The notes beneath the pieces were generated by a model that saw nothing but the letters and a program-made list of their open reading frames with translations, searched no databases and was not told the origin of the DNA. Below, piece by piece: positions 33,511 through 45,787 of a DNA stretch of 64,000 bases. Source of the DNA: Sepiola atlantica (lineage: Eukaryota; Mollusca; Cephalopoda; Sepiida; Sepiolidae); NCBI GenBank assembly GCA_963556195.1, contig CAUVYP010000587.1, forward strand, positions 496,001 through 560,000, read 5' to 3'. Numbering within the stretch: the first letter of the stretch is position 1; each line of letters opens with the position of its first letter. A program made the position numbers and the translations under genes.

Positions 33511-35006
33511 TTAGCGCGTTTTAAAGTTGATATCGCTTTTGTTTATAACTTCCACATTTATTCGAATTGTGCAACGACATTTTGCAGACAACCGCGGAGA
33601 CAAAGGTTCTACTGAAGTACCAAGGTTCAGAAGTGCAGCTCTTGTACTGCCGGAGATATTTCGATACAAACTTAATACGCAAAACATCAACAAAATTTAG
33701 CGCGTTTTAAAGTTGATATCGCTTTTGTTTATAACTTCCACATTTATTCGAATTGTGCAACGAAACTTTGCAGACAACCGCTCAGACAAATTTTCTACTA
33801 AAGTACCAAGTTTCAGAAGTGCAGCTCTTGTACTGCCGGAGATATGTCGATACAAACTGAATACGCAAAACATCAACAAAATTTAGCGCGTTTTAAAGTT
33901 GATATCGCTTTTGTTTATAACTTCCACATTTATTCGAATTGTGCAACGAAATTTTAGAGACAACCGCGGAGACAATTGTTCTACTGAAGTACCAAGTTTC
34001 AGAAGTGCAGCTCTTGTACTGCCGGAGATATGTCGATACAAACTTAATACGCAAAACATCAACAAAATTTAGCGCGTTTTAAAGTTGATATCGCTTTTGT
34101 TTATAACTTCCACATTTATTCTAATTGTGCAACGAAACTTTGCAGACAACCGCTCCGCCGAATTGGCTACTGAAGTACCAAGTTGCAGAAGTGCAGCTCT
34201 TCTACTTCCGGAGATATGTCGATACAAACTGAATACGCAAAACATCAACAAAATTTAGCGCGTTTTAAAGTTGATATCGCTTTTGTTTATAACTTCGACA
34301 TTTATTCGAATTGTGCAACGATACTTTGTAGACAACCGCGGTGACACATTTTCTACTGAAGTACGAAGTTTCAGAAGTGCAGCTAGTATACTTCCGGAGA
34401 TATGTCGATACAAACTTAATACGCAAAACATCAACAAAATTTAGCGCGTTTTAAAGTTGATATCGCTTTTGTTTATAACTTCCACATTTATTCGAATTGT
34501 GCAACGAAACTTTGCAGACAATCGCGGAGACACATTTTCTCCTGAAGTACCAAGTTTCAGAAGTGCAGCTCTTGTACTGCCGGAGATATGTCGATACAAA
34601 CTGAATACGCAAACAATCAACAAAATTTAGTGCGATTTAAAGTTAATATCGCTTTTGTTTATAACTTCCACATTCATTGTAATTGTGCAACGAAACTTTG
34701 CAGAGATTAGCGGAGTCACATGTTCTGCAAAAGTACCAAGTTTAAGAAGTGCAGCTCAAGTACTGCCGGAGATATGTCGATACAAACTGAATACGCAAAA
34801 CATCAACAAAATTTAGCGCGTTTTAAAGTTGATATCGCTTTTGTTTATAACTTCCACATTTATTCGAATTGTGTGACGAAACTTTGCAGACAGTCGCGGA
34901 TAGGCCTTTTCTACTGAAGTACTAAGTTTCAGAAGTGCAGCTCTTGTACTGCCGGAGATATGTCGATACAAACTGAATACGCAAAACATCAACAAAATTT
35001 AGCGCG

Positions 35007-35022
35007 TTTTAAAACTTGATAT
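35007..35022. other. 1 bp insertion in a K monomer
   Basis: TTTTAAAGTTGATATC reads TTTTAAAACTTGATATC, giving a 187 bp monomer. Confidence 0.9.
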
Positions 35023-35929
35023 CGCTTTTGTTTATAACTTCCACATTTATTCTAATTGTGCAACGAAACTTTGCAGACAACCGCGGGGACAAATTCTCTA
35101 CTGAAGTACCAAGTTTCAGAAGTGAAGCTCTTGTACTGCCGGAGATATGTCGATACAAACTGAATACGCAAAACATCAACAAAATTTAGCGCGTTTCAAA
35201 GTTGATATCGCTTTTGTTTATAACTTCCACATTTATTCGAATTGTGCAACGAAACTTTGCAGACAACCGCGGAGACACATGTTCTACTGAAGTACCAGGT
35301 TTCAGAAGTGCAGCTCTTGTACTGCCGGAGATATGTCGATACAAACTTAATACGCAAAACATCAACAAAATTTAGCGCGTTTTAAAGTTGATATCGCTTT
35401 TGTTTATAACTTCCACATTTATTCTAATTGTGCAACGAAACTTTGCAGACAACCGCTCAGACGAATTGGCTACTAAAGTACCAAGTTTCAGAAGTGCAGC
35501 TCTTGTACTGCCGGAGATATGTCGATACAAACTGAATACGCAAAACATCAACAAAATTTAGCGCTTTTTAAAGTTGATATCGCTTTTGTTTATAACTTCG
35601 ACATTTATTCGAATTGTGCAACAAAACTTTGCAGACCGTCGCGGATAGGCTTTTTCTAGTGAAGTACCAAGTTTCAGAAGTGCAGCTCTTGTACTTCCGG
35701 AGATATGTCGATACAAACTGAATACGCAAAACATCAACAAAATTTAGCGCGTTTTAAAGTTGATATCGCTTTTGTTTATAACTTCCACATTTATTCTAAT
35801 TGTGCAACGAAACTTTGCAGACAACCGCGGAGACACATGTTCTACTGAAGTACCAAGTTTCAGAAGTGCAGCTCTTGTACTGCCGGAGATATGTCGATAC
35901 AAACTTAATACGCAAAACATCGACAAAAT

Positions 35930-36115
35930 TTAGCGCGTTTTAAAGTTGATATCGCTTTTGTTTATAACTGCCACATTTATTCTAATTGTGCAACGAAACT
36001 TTGCAGACCAGCGCGGAGATCAATTCTCTACTGAAGTACCAAGTTTCAGAAGTTCAGCTCTCGTACTGCCGGAGATATGTCGATACAAACTGAATACGCA
36101 AAACATCAACAAAAT
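35930..36115. repeat. Monomer type I'' (exemplar)
   Basis: I'' differs from I by GCAGACCAGCGCGGAGATC and, in the 5' half, TATAACTGCCACATTT. Starts: 35930, 37976, 40022, 47834, 49508, 53042, 55088, 56762, 58808, 60854, 62528 and 63272. It replaces I to the right of about 35.9 kb and nearly always follows P or E' through the junction ACATCGACAAAAT. Copies at 56762 and 62528 share GAGATCCATTC and are duplicates. The copy at 63272 has an ordinary 3' half (GTGCAGCTCTTG), so it is a recombinant. Confidence 0.87.
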
Positions 36116-38161
36116 TTAGGTCGTTTTCAAGTTGATATCGCTTTTGTTTATAACTTCCACATTTATTCGAATTGTGCAACGACATTTTGCAGACAACCGC
36201 GGAGACAAATGTTCTACTGAAGTACCAAGTTTCAGAAGTGCAGCTCTTGTACTGCCGGAGATATGTCGATACAAACTTAATACGCAAAACATCAACAAAA
36301 TTTAGCGCGTTTTAAAGTTGATATCGCTTTTGTTTATAACTTCCACATTTATTCGAATTGTGCAACGAAACTTTGCAGACAACAGCTCAAACAAATTTTC
36401 TACTGTAGTGCTAAGTTTCAGAAGTGCAGCTCTTGTACTGCACGAGATATGTCGATACAAACTGAATACGCAAAACATCAACAAAATTTAGCGCGTTTTA
36501 AAGTTGATATCGCTTTTGTTTATAACTTCCACATTTATTCGAATTGTGCAACGAAATTTTAGAGACAACCGCGGAGACACATGTTCTACTGAAGTACCAA
36601 GTTTCAGAAGTGCAGCTCTTGTACTGCCGGAGATATGTCGATACAAACTGAATACGCAAAACATCAACAAAATTTAGCGCGTTTTAAAGTTGATATCGCT
36701 TTTGTTTATAACTTCCACATTTATTTGAATTGTGCAACGAAACTTGGAAGACAGTCGCGGATAGGCTTTTTCCACTGAAGTACCAAGTTTAAGAAGTGCA
36801 GCTCTTGTACTGCCGGAGATATGTCGATACAAACTGAATACGCAAACAATCAACAAAATTTAGTGCGATTTAAAGTTAATATCGCTTTTGTTTATAACTT
36901 CCACATTCATTGTAATTGTGCAACGAAACTTTGCAGAGATTAGCGGAGTCACATGTTCTGCTAAAGTACCAAGTTTAAGAAGTGCAGCTCTAGTACTGCC
37001 GGAGATATGTCGATACAAACTGAATACGCAAAACATCAACAAAATTTAGCGCGTTTTAAAGTTGATATCGCTTTTGTTTATAACTTCCACATTTATTCGA
37101 ATTGTGCAACGGAACTTTGCAGACAGTCGCGGATAGGCGTTTTCCACTGAAGTACTAAGTTTCAGAAGTGCAGCTCTTGTACTGCCGGAGATATGTCGAT
37201 ACAAACTGAATACGCAAAACATCAACAAAATTTAGCGCGTTTTAAAGTTGATATCGCTTTTGTTTATTACTTCCACATTTATTCGAATTGTGCAACGAAA
37301 CTTGGCAGACAGTCGCGGATAGGCTTTTTCTAGTGAAGTACCAAGTTTCAGAAGTGCAGCTCTTGTACTGCCGGAGATGTGTCGATACAAACTGAATACG
37401 CAAAACATCAACAAAATTTAGCGCGTTTTAAAGTTGATATCGCTTTTGTTTATAACTTCCATATTTATTCTAATTGTGCAACGAAACTTGGCAGACAGTC
37501 GCGGATAGGCTTTTTCTACTGAAGTACCAAGTTTCAGAAGTGCAGCTCTTGTACTGCCGGAGATATGTCGATACAAACTGAATACGCAAACAATCAACAA
37601 AATTTAGTGCGATTTAAAGTTAATATCGCTTTTGTTTATAACGTCCACATTCATTGTAATTGTGCAACGAAACTTTGCAGAGATTAGCGGAGTAACATGT
37701 TCTGCTAAAGTACCAAGTTTAAGAAGTGCAGCTGTAGTACTGCCGGAGATATGTCGATACAAACTGAATACGCAAAACATCAACAAAATTTAGCGCGTTT
37801 TAAAGTTGATATCGCTTTTGTTTATAACTTCCACATTTATCCTAATTGTGCAACGAAACTTTGCAGACAACCGCGGAGACACATGTTCCACTGAAGTACC
37901 AAGTTTCAGAAGTGCAGCTCTTGTACTGCCGGAGATATGTCGATACAAACTTAATACGCAAAACATCGACAAAATTTAGCGCGTTTTAAAGTTGATATCG
38001 CTTTTGTTTATAACTGCCACATTTATTCTAATTGTGCAACGAAACTTTGCAGACCAGCGCGGAGATCAATTCTCTACTGAAGTACCAAGTCTCAGAAGTT
38101 CAGCTCTCGTACTGCCGGAGATATGTCGATACAAACTGAATACGCAAAACATCAACAAAAT
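36116..38161. repeat. HOR block 19: A B C E F G L' E' F P I''
   Basis: Eleven monomers. A at 36116 begins TTAGGTCGTTTTCAAG. B at 36302 has CAGCTCAAAC and TAGTGCTAAG, shared with 45602. F appears twice (36860, 37604); the second has ATAACGTCCAC and GAGTAACATG, which reappear at 47462 and 49136. From here on most F monomers carry TGCTAAAG. Confidence 0.87.
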
Positions 38162-41100
38162 TTAGCGCGTTTTAAAGTTGATATCGCTTTTGTTTATAAC
38201 TTCCACATTTATTCGAATTGTGCAACGACATTTTGCAGACAACCGCGGAGACAAATGTTCTACTGAAGTACCAAGTTTCAGAAGTGCAGCTCTTGTACTG
38301 CCGGAGATATGTCGATACAAACTTAATACGCAAAACATCAACAAAATTTAGCGCGTTTTGAAGTTGATATCGCTTTTGTTTATAACTTCCACATTTATTC
38401 GAATTGTGCAACGAAACTTTGCAGACAACAGCTCAGACAAATTTTCTACTGAAGTACCAAGTTTCAGAAGTGCAGCTCTTGTACTGCACGAGATATGTCG
38501 ATACAAACTGAATACGCAAAACATCAACAAAATTTAGCGCGTTTTAAAGTTGATATCGCTTTTGTTTATAACTTCCACATTTATTCGAATTGTGCAACGA
38601 AATTTTAGAGACAACCGCGGAGACACATGTTCTACTGAAGTACCAAGTTTCAGAAGTGCAGCTCTTGTACTGCCGGAGATATGTCGATACAAACTTAATA
38701 CGCAAAACATCAACAAAATTTAGCGCGTTTTAAAGTTGATATCGCTTTTGTTTATAACTTCCACATTTATTCTAATTGTGCAACGAAACTTTGCAGACAA
38801 CCGCTCAGCCGAATTGGCTACTGAAGTACCAAGTTTCAGAAGTGCAGCTCTTGTACTTCCGGAGATATGTCGATACAAACTGAATACGCAAAACATCAAC
38901 AAAATTTAGCGCGTTTTAAAGTTGATATCGCTTTTGTTTATAACTTCCACATTTATTTGAATTGTGCAACGAAACTTGGAAGACAGTCGCGGATAGGCTT
39001 TTTCCACTGAAGTACCAAGTTTCAGAAGTGCAGCTCTTGTACTGCCGGAGATATGTCGATACAAACTGAATACGCAAACAATCAACAAAATTTAGTGCGA
39101 TTTAAAGTTAATATCGCTTTTATTTATAACTTCCACATTCATTGTAATTGTGCAACGAAACTTTGCAGAGATTAGCGGAGTCACATGTTCTGCTAAAGTA
39201 CCAAGTTTAAGAAGTGCAGCTCTAGTACTGCCGGAGATATGTCGATACAAACTGAATACGCAAAACATCAACAAAATTTTACGCGTTTTAAAGTTGATAT
39301 CGCTTTTGTTTATAACTTCCACATTTATTCGAATTGTGCAACGAAACTTTGCAGACAGTCGCGGATAGGCCTTTTCTACTGAAGTACTAAGTTTCAGAAG
39401 TGCAGCTCTTGTACTGCCGGAGATATGTCGATACAAACTGAATACGCAAAACATCAACAAAATTTAGCGCGTTTTAAAGTTGATATCGCTTTTGTTTATA
39501 ACTTCCACATTTATTCTAATTGTGCAACGAAACTTTGCAGACAACCGCGGAGACACATGTTCTACTGAAGTACCAAGTTTCAGAAGTGCAGCTCTTGTAC
39601 TGCCGGAGATATGTCGATACAAACTGAATACGCAAAACATCAACAAAATTTAGCGCTTTTTAAAGTTGATATCGCTTTTGTTTATAACTTCGACATTTAT
39701 TCGAATTGTGCAACGAAACTTTGCAGACCGTCGCGCATAGGCTTTTTCTAGTGAAGTACCAAGTTTCAGAAGTGCAGCTCTTGTACTTCCGGAGATATGT
39801 CGATACAAACTTAATACGCAAAACATCAACAAAATTTAGCGCGTTTTAAAGTTGATATCGCTTTTGTTTATAACTTCCACATGTATTCTAATTGTGCAAC
39901 GAAACTTGGCAGACAGTCGCGGATAGGCTTTTTCTACTGAAGTACCAAGTTTCAGAAGTGCAGCTCTTGTACTGCCGGAGATATGTCGATACAAACTTAA
40001 TACGCAAAACATCGACAAAATTTAGCGCGTTTTAAAGTTGATATCGCTTTTGTTTATAACTGCCACATTTATTCTAATTGTGCAACGAAACTTTGCAGAC
40101 CAGCGCGGAGATCAATTCTCTACTGAAGTACCAAGTTTCAGAAGTTCAGCTCTCGTACTGCCGGAGATATGTCGATACAAACTGAATACGCAAAACATCA
40201 ACAAAATTTAGCGCGTTTTAAAGTTGATATCGCTTTTGTTTATAACTTCCACATTTATTCGAATTGTGCAACGAAACTTTGCAGACAGTCGCGGATAGGC
40301 CTTTTCTACTGAGGTACTAAGTTTCAGAAGTGCAGCTCTTGTACTGCCGGAGATATGTCGATACAAACTGAATACGCAAAACATCAACAAAATTTAGCGC
40401 GTTTTAAAGTTGATATCGCTTTTGTTTATAACTTCCACATTTATTCTAATTGTGCAACGAAACTTTGCAGAAAACCGCGGAGACAAATTCTCTACTGAAG
40501 TACCAAGTTTCAGAAGTGCAGCTCTTGTACTGCCGGAGATATGTCGATACAAACTGAATACGCAAAACATCAACAACATTTAGCGCGTTTCAAAGTTGAT
40601 ATCGCTTTTGTTTATAACTTCCACATTTATTCGAATTGTGCAACGAAATTTTGCAGACAACCGCGGAGACACATGTTCTACTGAAGTGCCAAGTTTCAGA
40701 AGTGCAGCTCTTGTACTGCCGGAGATATGTCGATACAAACTTAATACGCAAAACATCAACAAAATTTAGCGCGTTTTAAAGTTGATATCGCTTTTGTTTA
40801 TAACTTCCACATTTATTCTAATTGTGCAACGAAACTTTGCAGACAACCGCTCAGACGAATTGGCTACTGAAGTACCAAGTTTCAGAAGTGCAGCTCTTGT
40901 ACTGCCGGAGATATGTCGATACAAACTGAATACGCAAAACATCAACAAAATTTAGCGCTTTTTAAAGTTGATATCGCTTTTGTTTATAACTTCCACATTT
41001 ATTCGAATTGTGCAACGAAACTTTGCAGACCGTCGCGGATAGGCTTTTTCTAGTGAAGTACCAAGTTTCAGAAGTGCAGCTCTTGTACTTCCGGAGATAT

Positions 41101-41695
41101 GTCGATACAAACTGAATACGCAAAACATCAACAAAATTTAGCGCGTTTCAAAGTTGATATCGCTTTTGTTTATAACTTCCACATTTATTCGAATTGTGCA
41201 ACGAAATTTTGCAGACAACCGCGGAGACACATGTTCTACTGAAGTTCCAAGTTTCAGAAGTGCAGCTCTTTTACTGCCAGAGATATATCGATATAAACTT
41301 AATACGCAAAACATCAACAAAATTTAGCGCGTTTTAAAGTTGATATCGCTTTTGTTTATAACTTCCACATTTATTCTAATTGTGCAACGAAACTTGGCAG
41401 ACAGTCGCGGATAGGCTTTTTCTACTGAAGTACCAAGTTTCAGAAGTGCAGCTCTTGTACTGCCGGAGATATGTCGATACAAACTGAATACGCAAACAAT
41501 CAACAAAATTTAGTGCGATTTAAAGTTAATATCGCTTTTGTTTATAACTTCCACATTTATTCGAATTCTGCAACGAAACTTTGCACAGATAAGCGGAGTC
41601 ACATTTTCTACTGAAGTACCAAGTTTCAGAAGTGCAGCTCTTGTACTGCCGGAGATATGTCGATACAAACTGAATACGCAAAACATCAACAAAAT
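38162..41695. repeat. HOR block 20: A B C D E F G P L E' I'' G K J D' L J E' F
   Basis: Nineteen monomers beginning with seven of the regular cycle. The order G P (J D') L E' I'' G K J D' L (P) J E' F is also the core of the 31-monomer unit at 51182; here J-D' after P and the P before J are missing, so this is a shorter relative. The boundary at 39278 reads TTTTACGCG. The F at 41510 keeps the F start but has an ordinary ATTTATTCGAATTC middle, a converted monomer. Confidence 0.87.
41510..41695. repeat. Hybrid or converted F monomer
   Basis: The first 30 bases are F (TTAGTGCGATTTAAAG, TTAATATCGC). The middle is ordinary (ACATTTATTCGAATTC), and the window GCACAGATAAGCGGAGTC is an altered F form followed by ACATTTTCTACTG, not ATGTTCTGC. 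The mixture suggests a short conversion tract inside F. Confidence 0.78.
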
Positions 41696-44113
41696 TTAGC
41701 GCGTTTTAAAGTTGATATCGCTTTTGTTTATAACTTCCACATTTATTCGAATTGTGCAACGAAATTTTAGAGACAACCGCGGAGACACATGTTCTACTGA
41801 AGTACCAAGTTTCAGAAGTGCAGCTCTTGTACTGCCGGAGATATGTCGATACAAACTTAATACGCAAAACATCAACAAAATTTAGCGCGTTTTAAAGTTG
41901 ATATCGCTTTTGTTTATAACTTCCACATTTATTCTAATTGTGCAACGACACTTTGCAGACAACCGCTCAGCCGAATTCGCTACTGAAGTACCAAGTTTCA
42001 GAAGTGCAGCTCCTGTACTTCAGGAGATATGTCGATACAAACTGAATACGCAAAACATCAACAAAATTTAGCGCGTTTTAAAGTTGATATCGCTTTTGTT
42101 TATAACTTCCACATTTATTTGAATTGTGCAACGAAACTTGGCAGACAGTCGCGGATAGGCTTTTTCTACTGAAGTACCAAGTTTCAGAAGTGCAGCTCTT
42201 GTACTGCCGGAGATATGTCGATACAAACTGAATACGCAAAACATCAACAAAATTTAGCGCGTTTTAAAGTTGATATCGCTTTTGTTTATAACTTCCACAT
42301 TTATTCGAATTGTTAAACGAAACTTTGCAGACAACCGCGGAGACACATGTTCTACTGAAGTACCAAGTTTCAGAAGTGCAGCTCTTGTACTGCCGGAGAT
42401 ATGTCGATACAAACTTAATACGCAAAACATCGACAAAATTTAGCGCGTTTTAAAGTTGATATCGCTTTTGTTTATAGCTTCCACATTTATTCTAATTGTG
42501 CAACGAAACTTTGCAGACAAGCGCGGAGATCAATTCTCTACTGAAGTACCAAGTTTCAGAAGTTCAGCTCTCGTACTGCCACAGATATGTCGATACAAAC
42601 TGAATACGCAAAACATCAACAAAATTTAGCGCGTTTTAAAGTTGATATCGCTTTTGTTTATAACTTCCACATTTATTCGAATTGTGCAACGACATTTTGC
42701 AGACAACCGCGGAGACAAATGTTCTACTGAAGTACCAAGTTTCAGAAGTGCAGCTCTTGTACTGCCGGAGATATGTCGATACAAACTGAATACGCAAAAC
42801 ATCAACAAAATTTAGCGCGTTTTAAAGTTGATATCGCTTTTGTTTATAACTTCCACATTTATTCTAATTGTGCAACGAAACTTTGCAGACAACAGCTCAG
42901 ACAAATTTTCTACTGAAGTACCAAGGTTCAGAAGTGCAGCTCTTGTACTGCCGGAGATATGTCGATACAAACTGAATACGCAAAACATCAACAAAATTTA
43001 GCGCGTTTTAAAGTTGATATCGCTTTTGTTTATAACTTCCACATTTATTCGAATTGTGCAACGAAATTTTAGAGACAACCGCGGAGACACATGTTCTACT
43101 GAAGTACCAAGTTTCAGAAGTGCAGCTCTTGTACTGCCGGAGATATGTCGATACAAACTTAATACGCAAAACATCAACAAAATTTAGCGCGTTTTAAAGT
43201 TGATATCGCTTTTGTTTATAACTTCCACATTTATTCTAATTGTGCAACGAAACTTTGCAGACAACCGCTCAGCCGAATTGGCTACTGAAGTACCAAGTTT
43301 CAGAAGTGCAGCTCTTGTACTTCAGGAGATATGTCGATACAAACTGAATACGCAAAACATCAACAAAATTTAGCGCGTTTTAAAGTTGATATCGCTTTTG
43401 TTTATAACTTCCACATTTATTTGAATTGTGCAACGAAACTTGGCAGACAGTCGCGGATAGGCTTTTTCTACTGAAGTACCAAGTTTCAGAAGTGCAGCTC
43501 TTGTACTGCCGGAGATATGTCGATACAAACTGAATACGCAAACAATCAACAAAATTTAGTGCGATTTAAAGTTAATATCGCTTTTGTTTATAACTTCCAC
43601 ATTCATTGTAATTGTGCAACGAAACTTTGCAGAGATTAGCGGAGTCACATGTTCTGCAAAAGTACCAAGTTTATGAAGTGCAGCTCTAGTACTGCCGGAG
43701 ATATGTCGATACAAACTGAATACGCAAAACATCAACAAAATTTAGCGCGTTTTAAAGTTGATATCGCTTTTGTTTATAACTTCCACATTTATTCGAATTG
43801 TGCAACGAAACTTTGCAGACAGTCGCGGATAGGCCTTTTCTACTGAAGTACTAAGTTTCAGAAGTGCAGCTCTTGTACTGTCGGAGATATGTCGATACAA
43901 ACTTAATACGCAAAACATCAACAAAATTTAGCGCGTTTTAAAGTTGATATCGCTTTTGTTTATAACTTCCACATTTATTCTAATTGTGCAACGAAACTTT
44001 GCAGACAACCGCTCAGACGAATTGGCTACTGAAGTACCAAGTTTCAGAAGTGCAGCTCTTGTACTGTCGGAGATATGTCGATACAAACTGAATACGCAAA
44101 ACATCAACAAAAT
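41696..44113. repeat. HOR block 21: C D E H' I A B C D E F G D', copy of 30534-32952
   Basis: Thirteen monomers in the same order as 30534-32952, displaced by 11,162 bp before 32300 and 11,161 bp after, the difference being the extra base in E at 32208 that is absent here. Shared marks include TCCTGTACTTCAGG in D, TATAGCTTCCAC in I, CTGTCGGAG in G, and H' itself, otherwise confined to 24-31 kb. A left-type segment thus lies inside right-type array. Confidence 0.9.
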
Positions 44114-44299
44114 TTAGCGCGTTTTAAAGTTGATATCGCTTTTGTTTATAACTTCGACATTTATTCGAATTGTGCAACGAAATTTTAGAGACAACCGCGG
44201 AGACAATTGTTCTACTGAAGTACCAAGTTTCAGAAGTGCAGCTCTTGTACTGCCGGAGATATGTCGATACAAACTTAATACGCAAAACATCAACAAAAT
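44114..44299. repeat. Hybrid monomer L/C at duplication joint
   Basis: The front reads ACTTCGACATTTATTCG as in L at 32953, and the window is GAAATTTTAGAGACAACC with GACAATTGTTC as in C at 33883. Upstream monomers match the series ending at 32952, and downstream ones match from 33883. It marks an exchange that removed five monomers relative to that source. Confidence 0.87.
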
Positions 44300-45601
44300 T
44301 TAGCGCGTTTTAAAGTTGATATCGCTTTTGTTTATAACTTCCACATTTATTCTAATTGTGCAACGAAACTTTGCAGACAACCGCTCCGCCGAATTGGCTA
44401 CTGAAGTACCAAGTTGCAGAAGTGCAGCTCTTGTACTTCCGGAGATATGTCGATACAAACTGAATACGCAAAACATCAACAAAATTTAGCGCGTTTTAAA
44501 GTTGATATCGCTTTTGTTTATAACTTCCACATTTATTTGAATTGTGCAACGAAACTTGGCAGACAGTCGCGGATAGGCTTTTTCTACTGAAGTACCAAGT
44601 TTCAGAAGTGCAGCTCTTGTACTGCCGGAGATATGTCGATACAAACTGAATACGCAAACAATCAACAAAATTTAGTGCGATTTAAAGTTAATATCGCTTT
44701 TGTTTATAACTTCCACATTCATTGTAATTGTGCAACGAAACTTTGCAGAGATTAGCGGAGTCACATGTTCTGCAAAAGTACCAAGTTTAAGAAGTGCAGC
44801 TCGAGTACTGCCGGAGATATGTCGATACAAACTGAATACGCAAAACATCAACAAAATTTAGCGCGTTTTAAAGTTGATATCGCTTTTGTTTATAACTTCC
44901 ACATTTATTCGAATTGTGCAACGAAACTTTGCAGACAACCGCGGAGACACATGTGCTACTGAAGTACCAGGTTTCAGAAGTGCAGCTCTTGTACTGCCGG
45001 AGATATGTCGATACAAACTTAATACGCAAAACATCAACAAAATTTAGCGCGTTTTAAAGTTGATATCGCTTTTGTTTATAACTTCCACATTTATTCTAAT
45101 TGTGCAACGAAACTTTGCAGACAACCGCTCAGACGAATTGGCTACTGAAGTACCAAGTTTCAGAAGTGCAGCTCTTGTACTGCCGGAGATATGTCGATAC
45201 AAACTGAATACGCAAAACATCAACAAAATTTAGCGCTTTTTAAAGTTGATATCGCTTTTGTTTATAACTTCGACATTTATTCGAATTGTGCAACGAAACT
45301 TTGCAGACCGTCGCGGATAGGCTTTTTCTAGTGAAGTACCAAGTTTCAGAAGTGCAGCTCTTGTACTTCCGGAGATATGTCGATACAAACTGAATACGCA
45401 AAACATCAACAAAATTTAGCGCGTTTTAAAGTTGATATCGCTTTTGTTTATAACTTCCACATTTATTCTAATTGTGCAACGAAACTTTGCAGACAACCGC
45501 GGAGACACATGTTCTACTGAAGTACCAAGTTTCAGAAGTGCAGCTCTTGTACTGCCGGAGATATGTCGATACAAACTTAATACGCAAAACATCGACAAAA
45601 T

Positions 45602-45787
45602 TTAGCGCGTTTTAAAGTTGATATCGCTTTTGTTTATAACTGCCACATTTATTCGAATTGTGCAACGAAACTTTGCAGACAACAGCTCAAACAAATTTTC
45701 TACTGAAGTGCTAAGTTTCAGAAGTGCAGCTCTTGTACTGCACGAGATATGTCGATACAAACTGAATACGCAAAACATCAACAAAAT
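45602..45787. repeat. Hybrid monomer I''/B at duplication joint
   Basis: The front TATAACTGCCACATTT is the mark of I'' (as at 35930). The window CAACAGCTCAAAC and GTGCTAAG match B at 36302. Relative to 35744-36487, two monomer lengths (I'' and A) are lost. It follows a P with the ACATCGACAAAAT junction that normally leads into I''. Confidence 0.86.

Larger units (their letters stand above)
33511..36115. repeat. HOR block 18: A B C D, two unique monomers, F G K J D' L P I''
   Basis: Fourteen monomers spanning the switch from left-type to right-type subfamilies. The monomers at 34255 (GATACTTTGTAGACAACC, CGGTGACACATTTTC) and 34441 (CAATCGCGGAGACACATTTTC) fit no class. K at 34999 has an extra base (TTTTAAAACTTGATATC) and is 187 bp. 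The first P (35744) and first I'' (35930) occur here. J at 35186 has GTACCAGGTTTC, found again at 44858. Confidence 0.86.
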
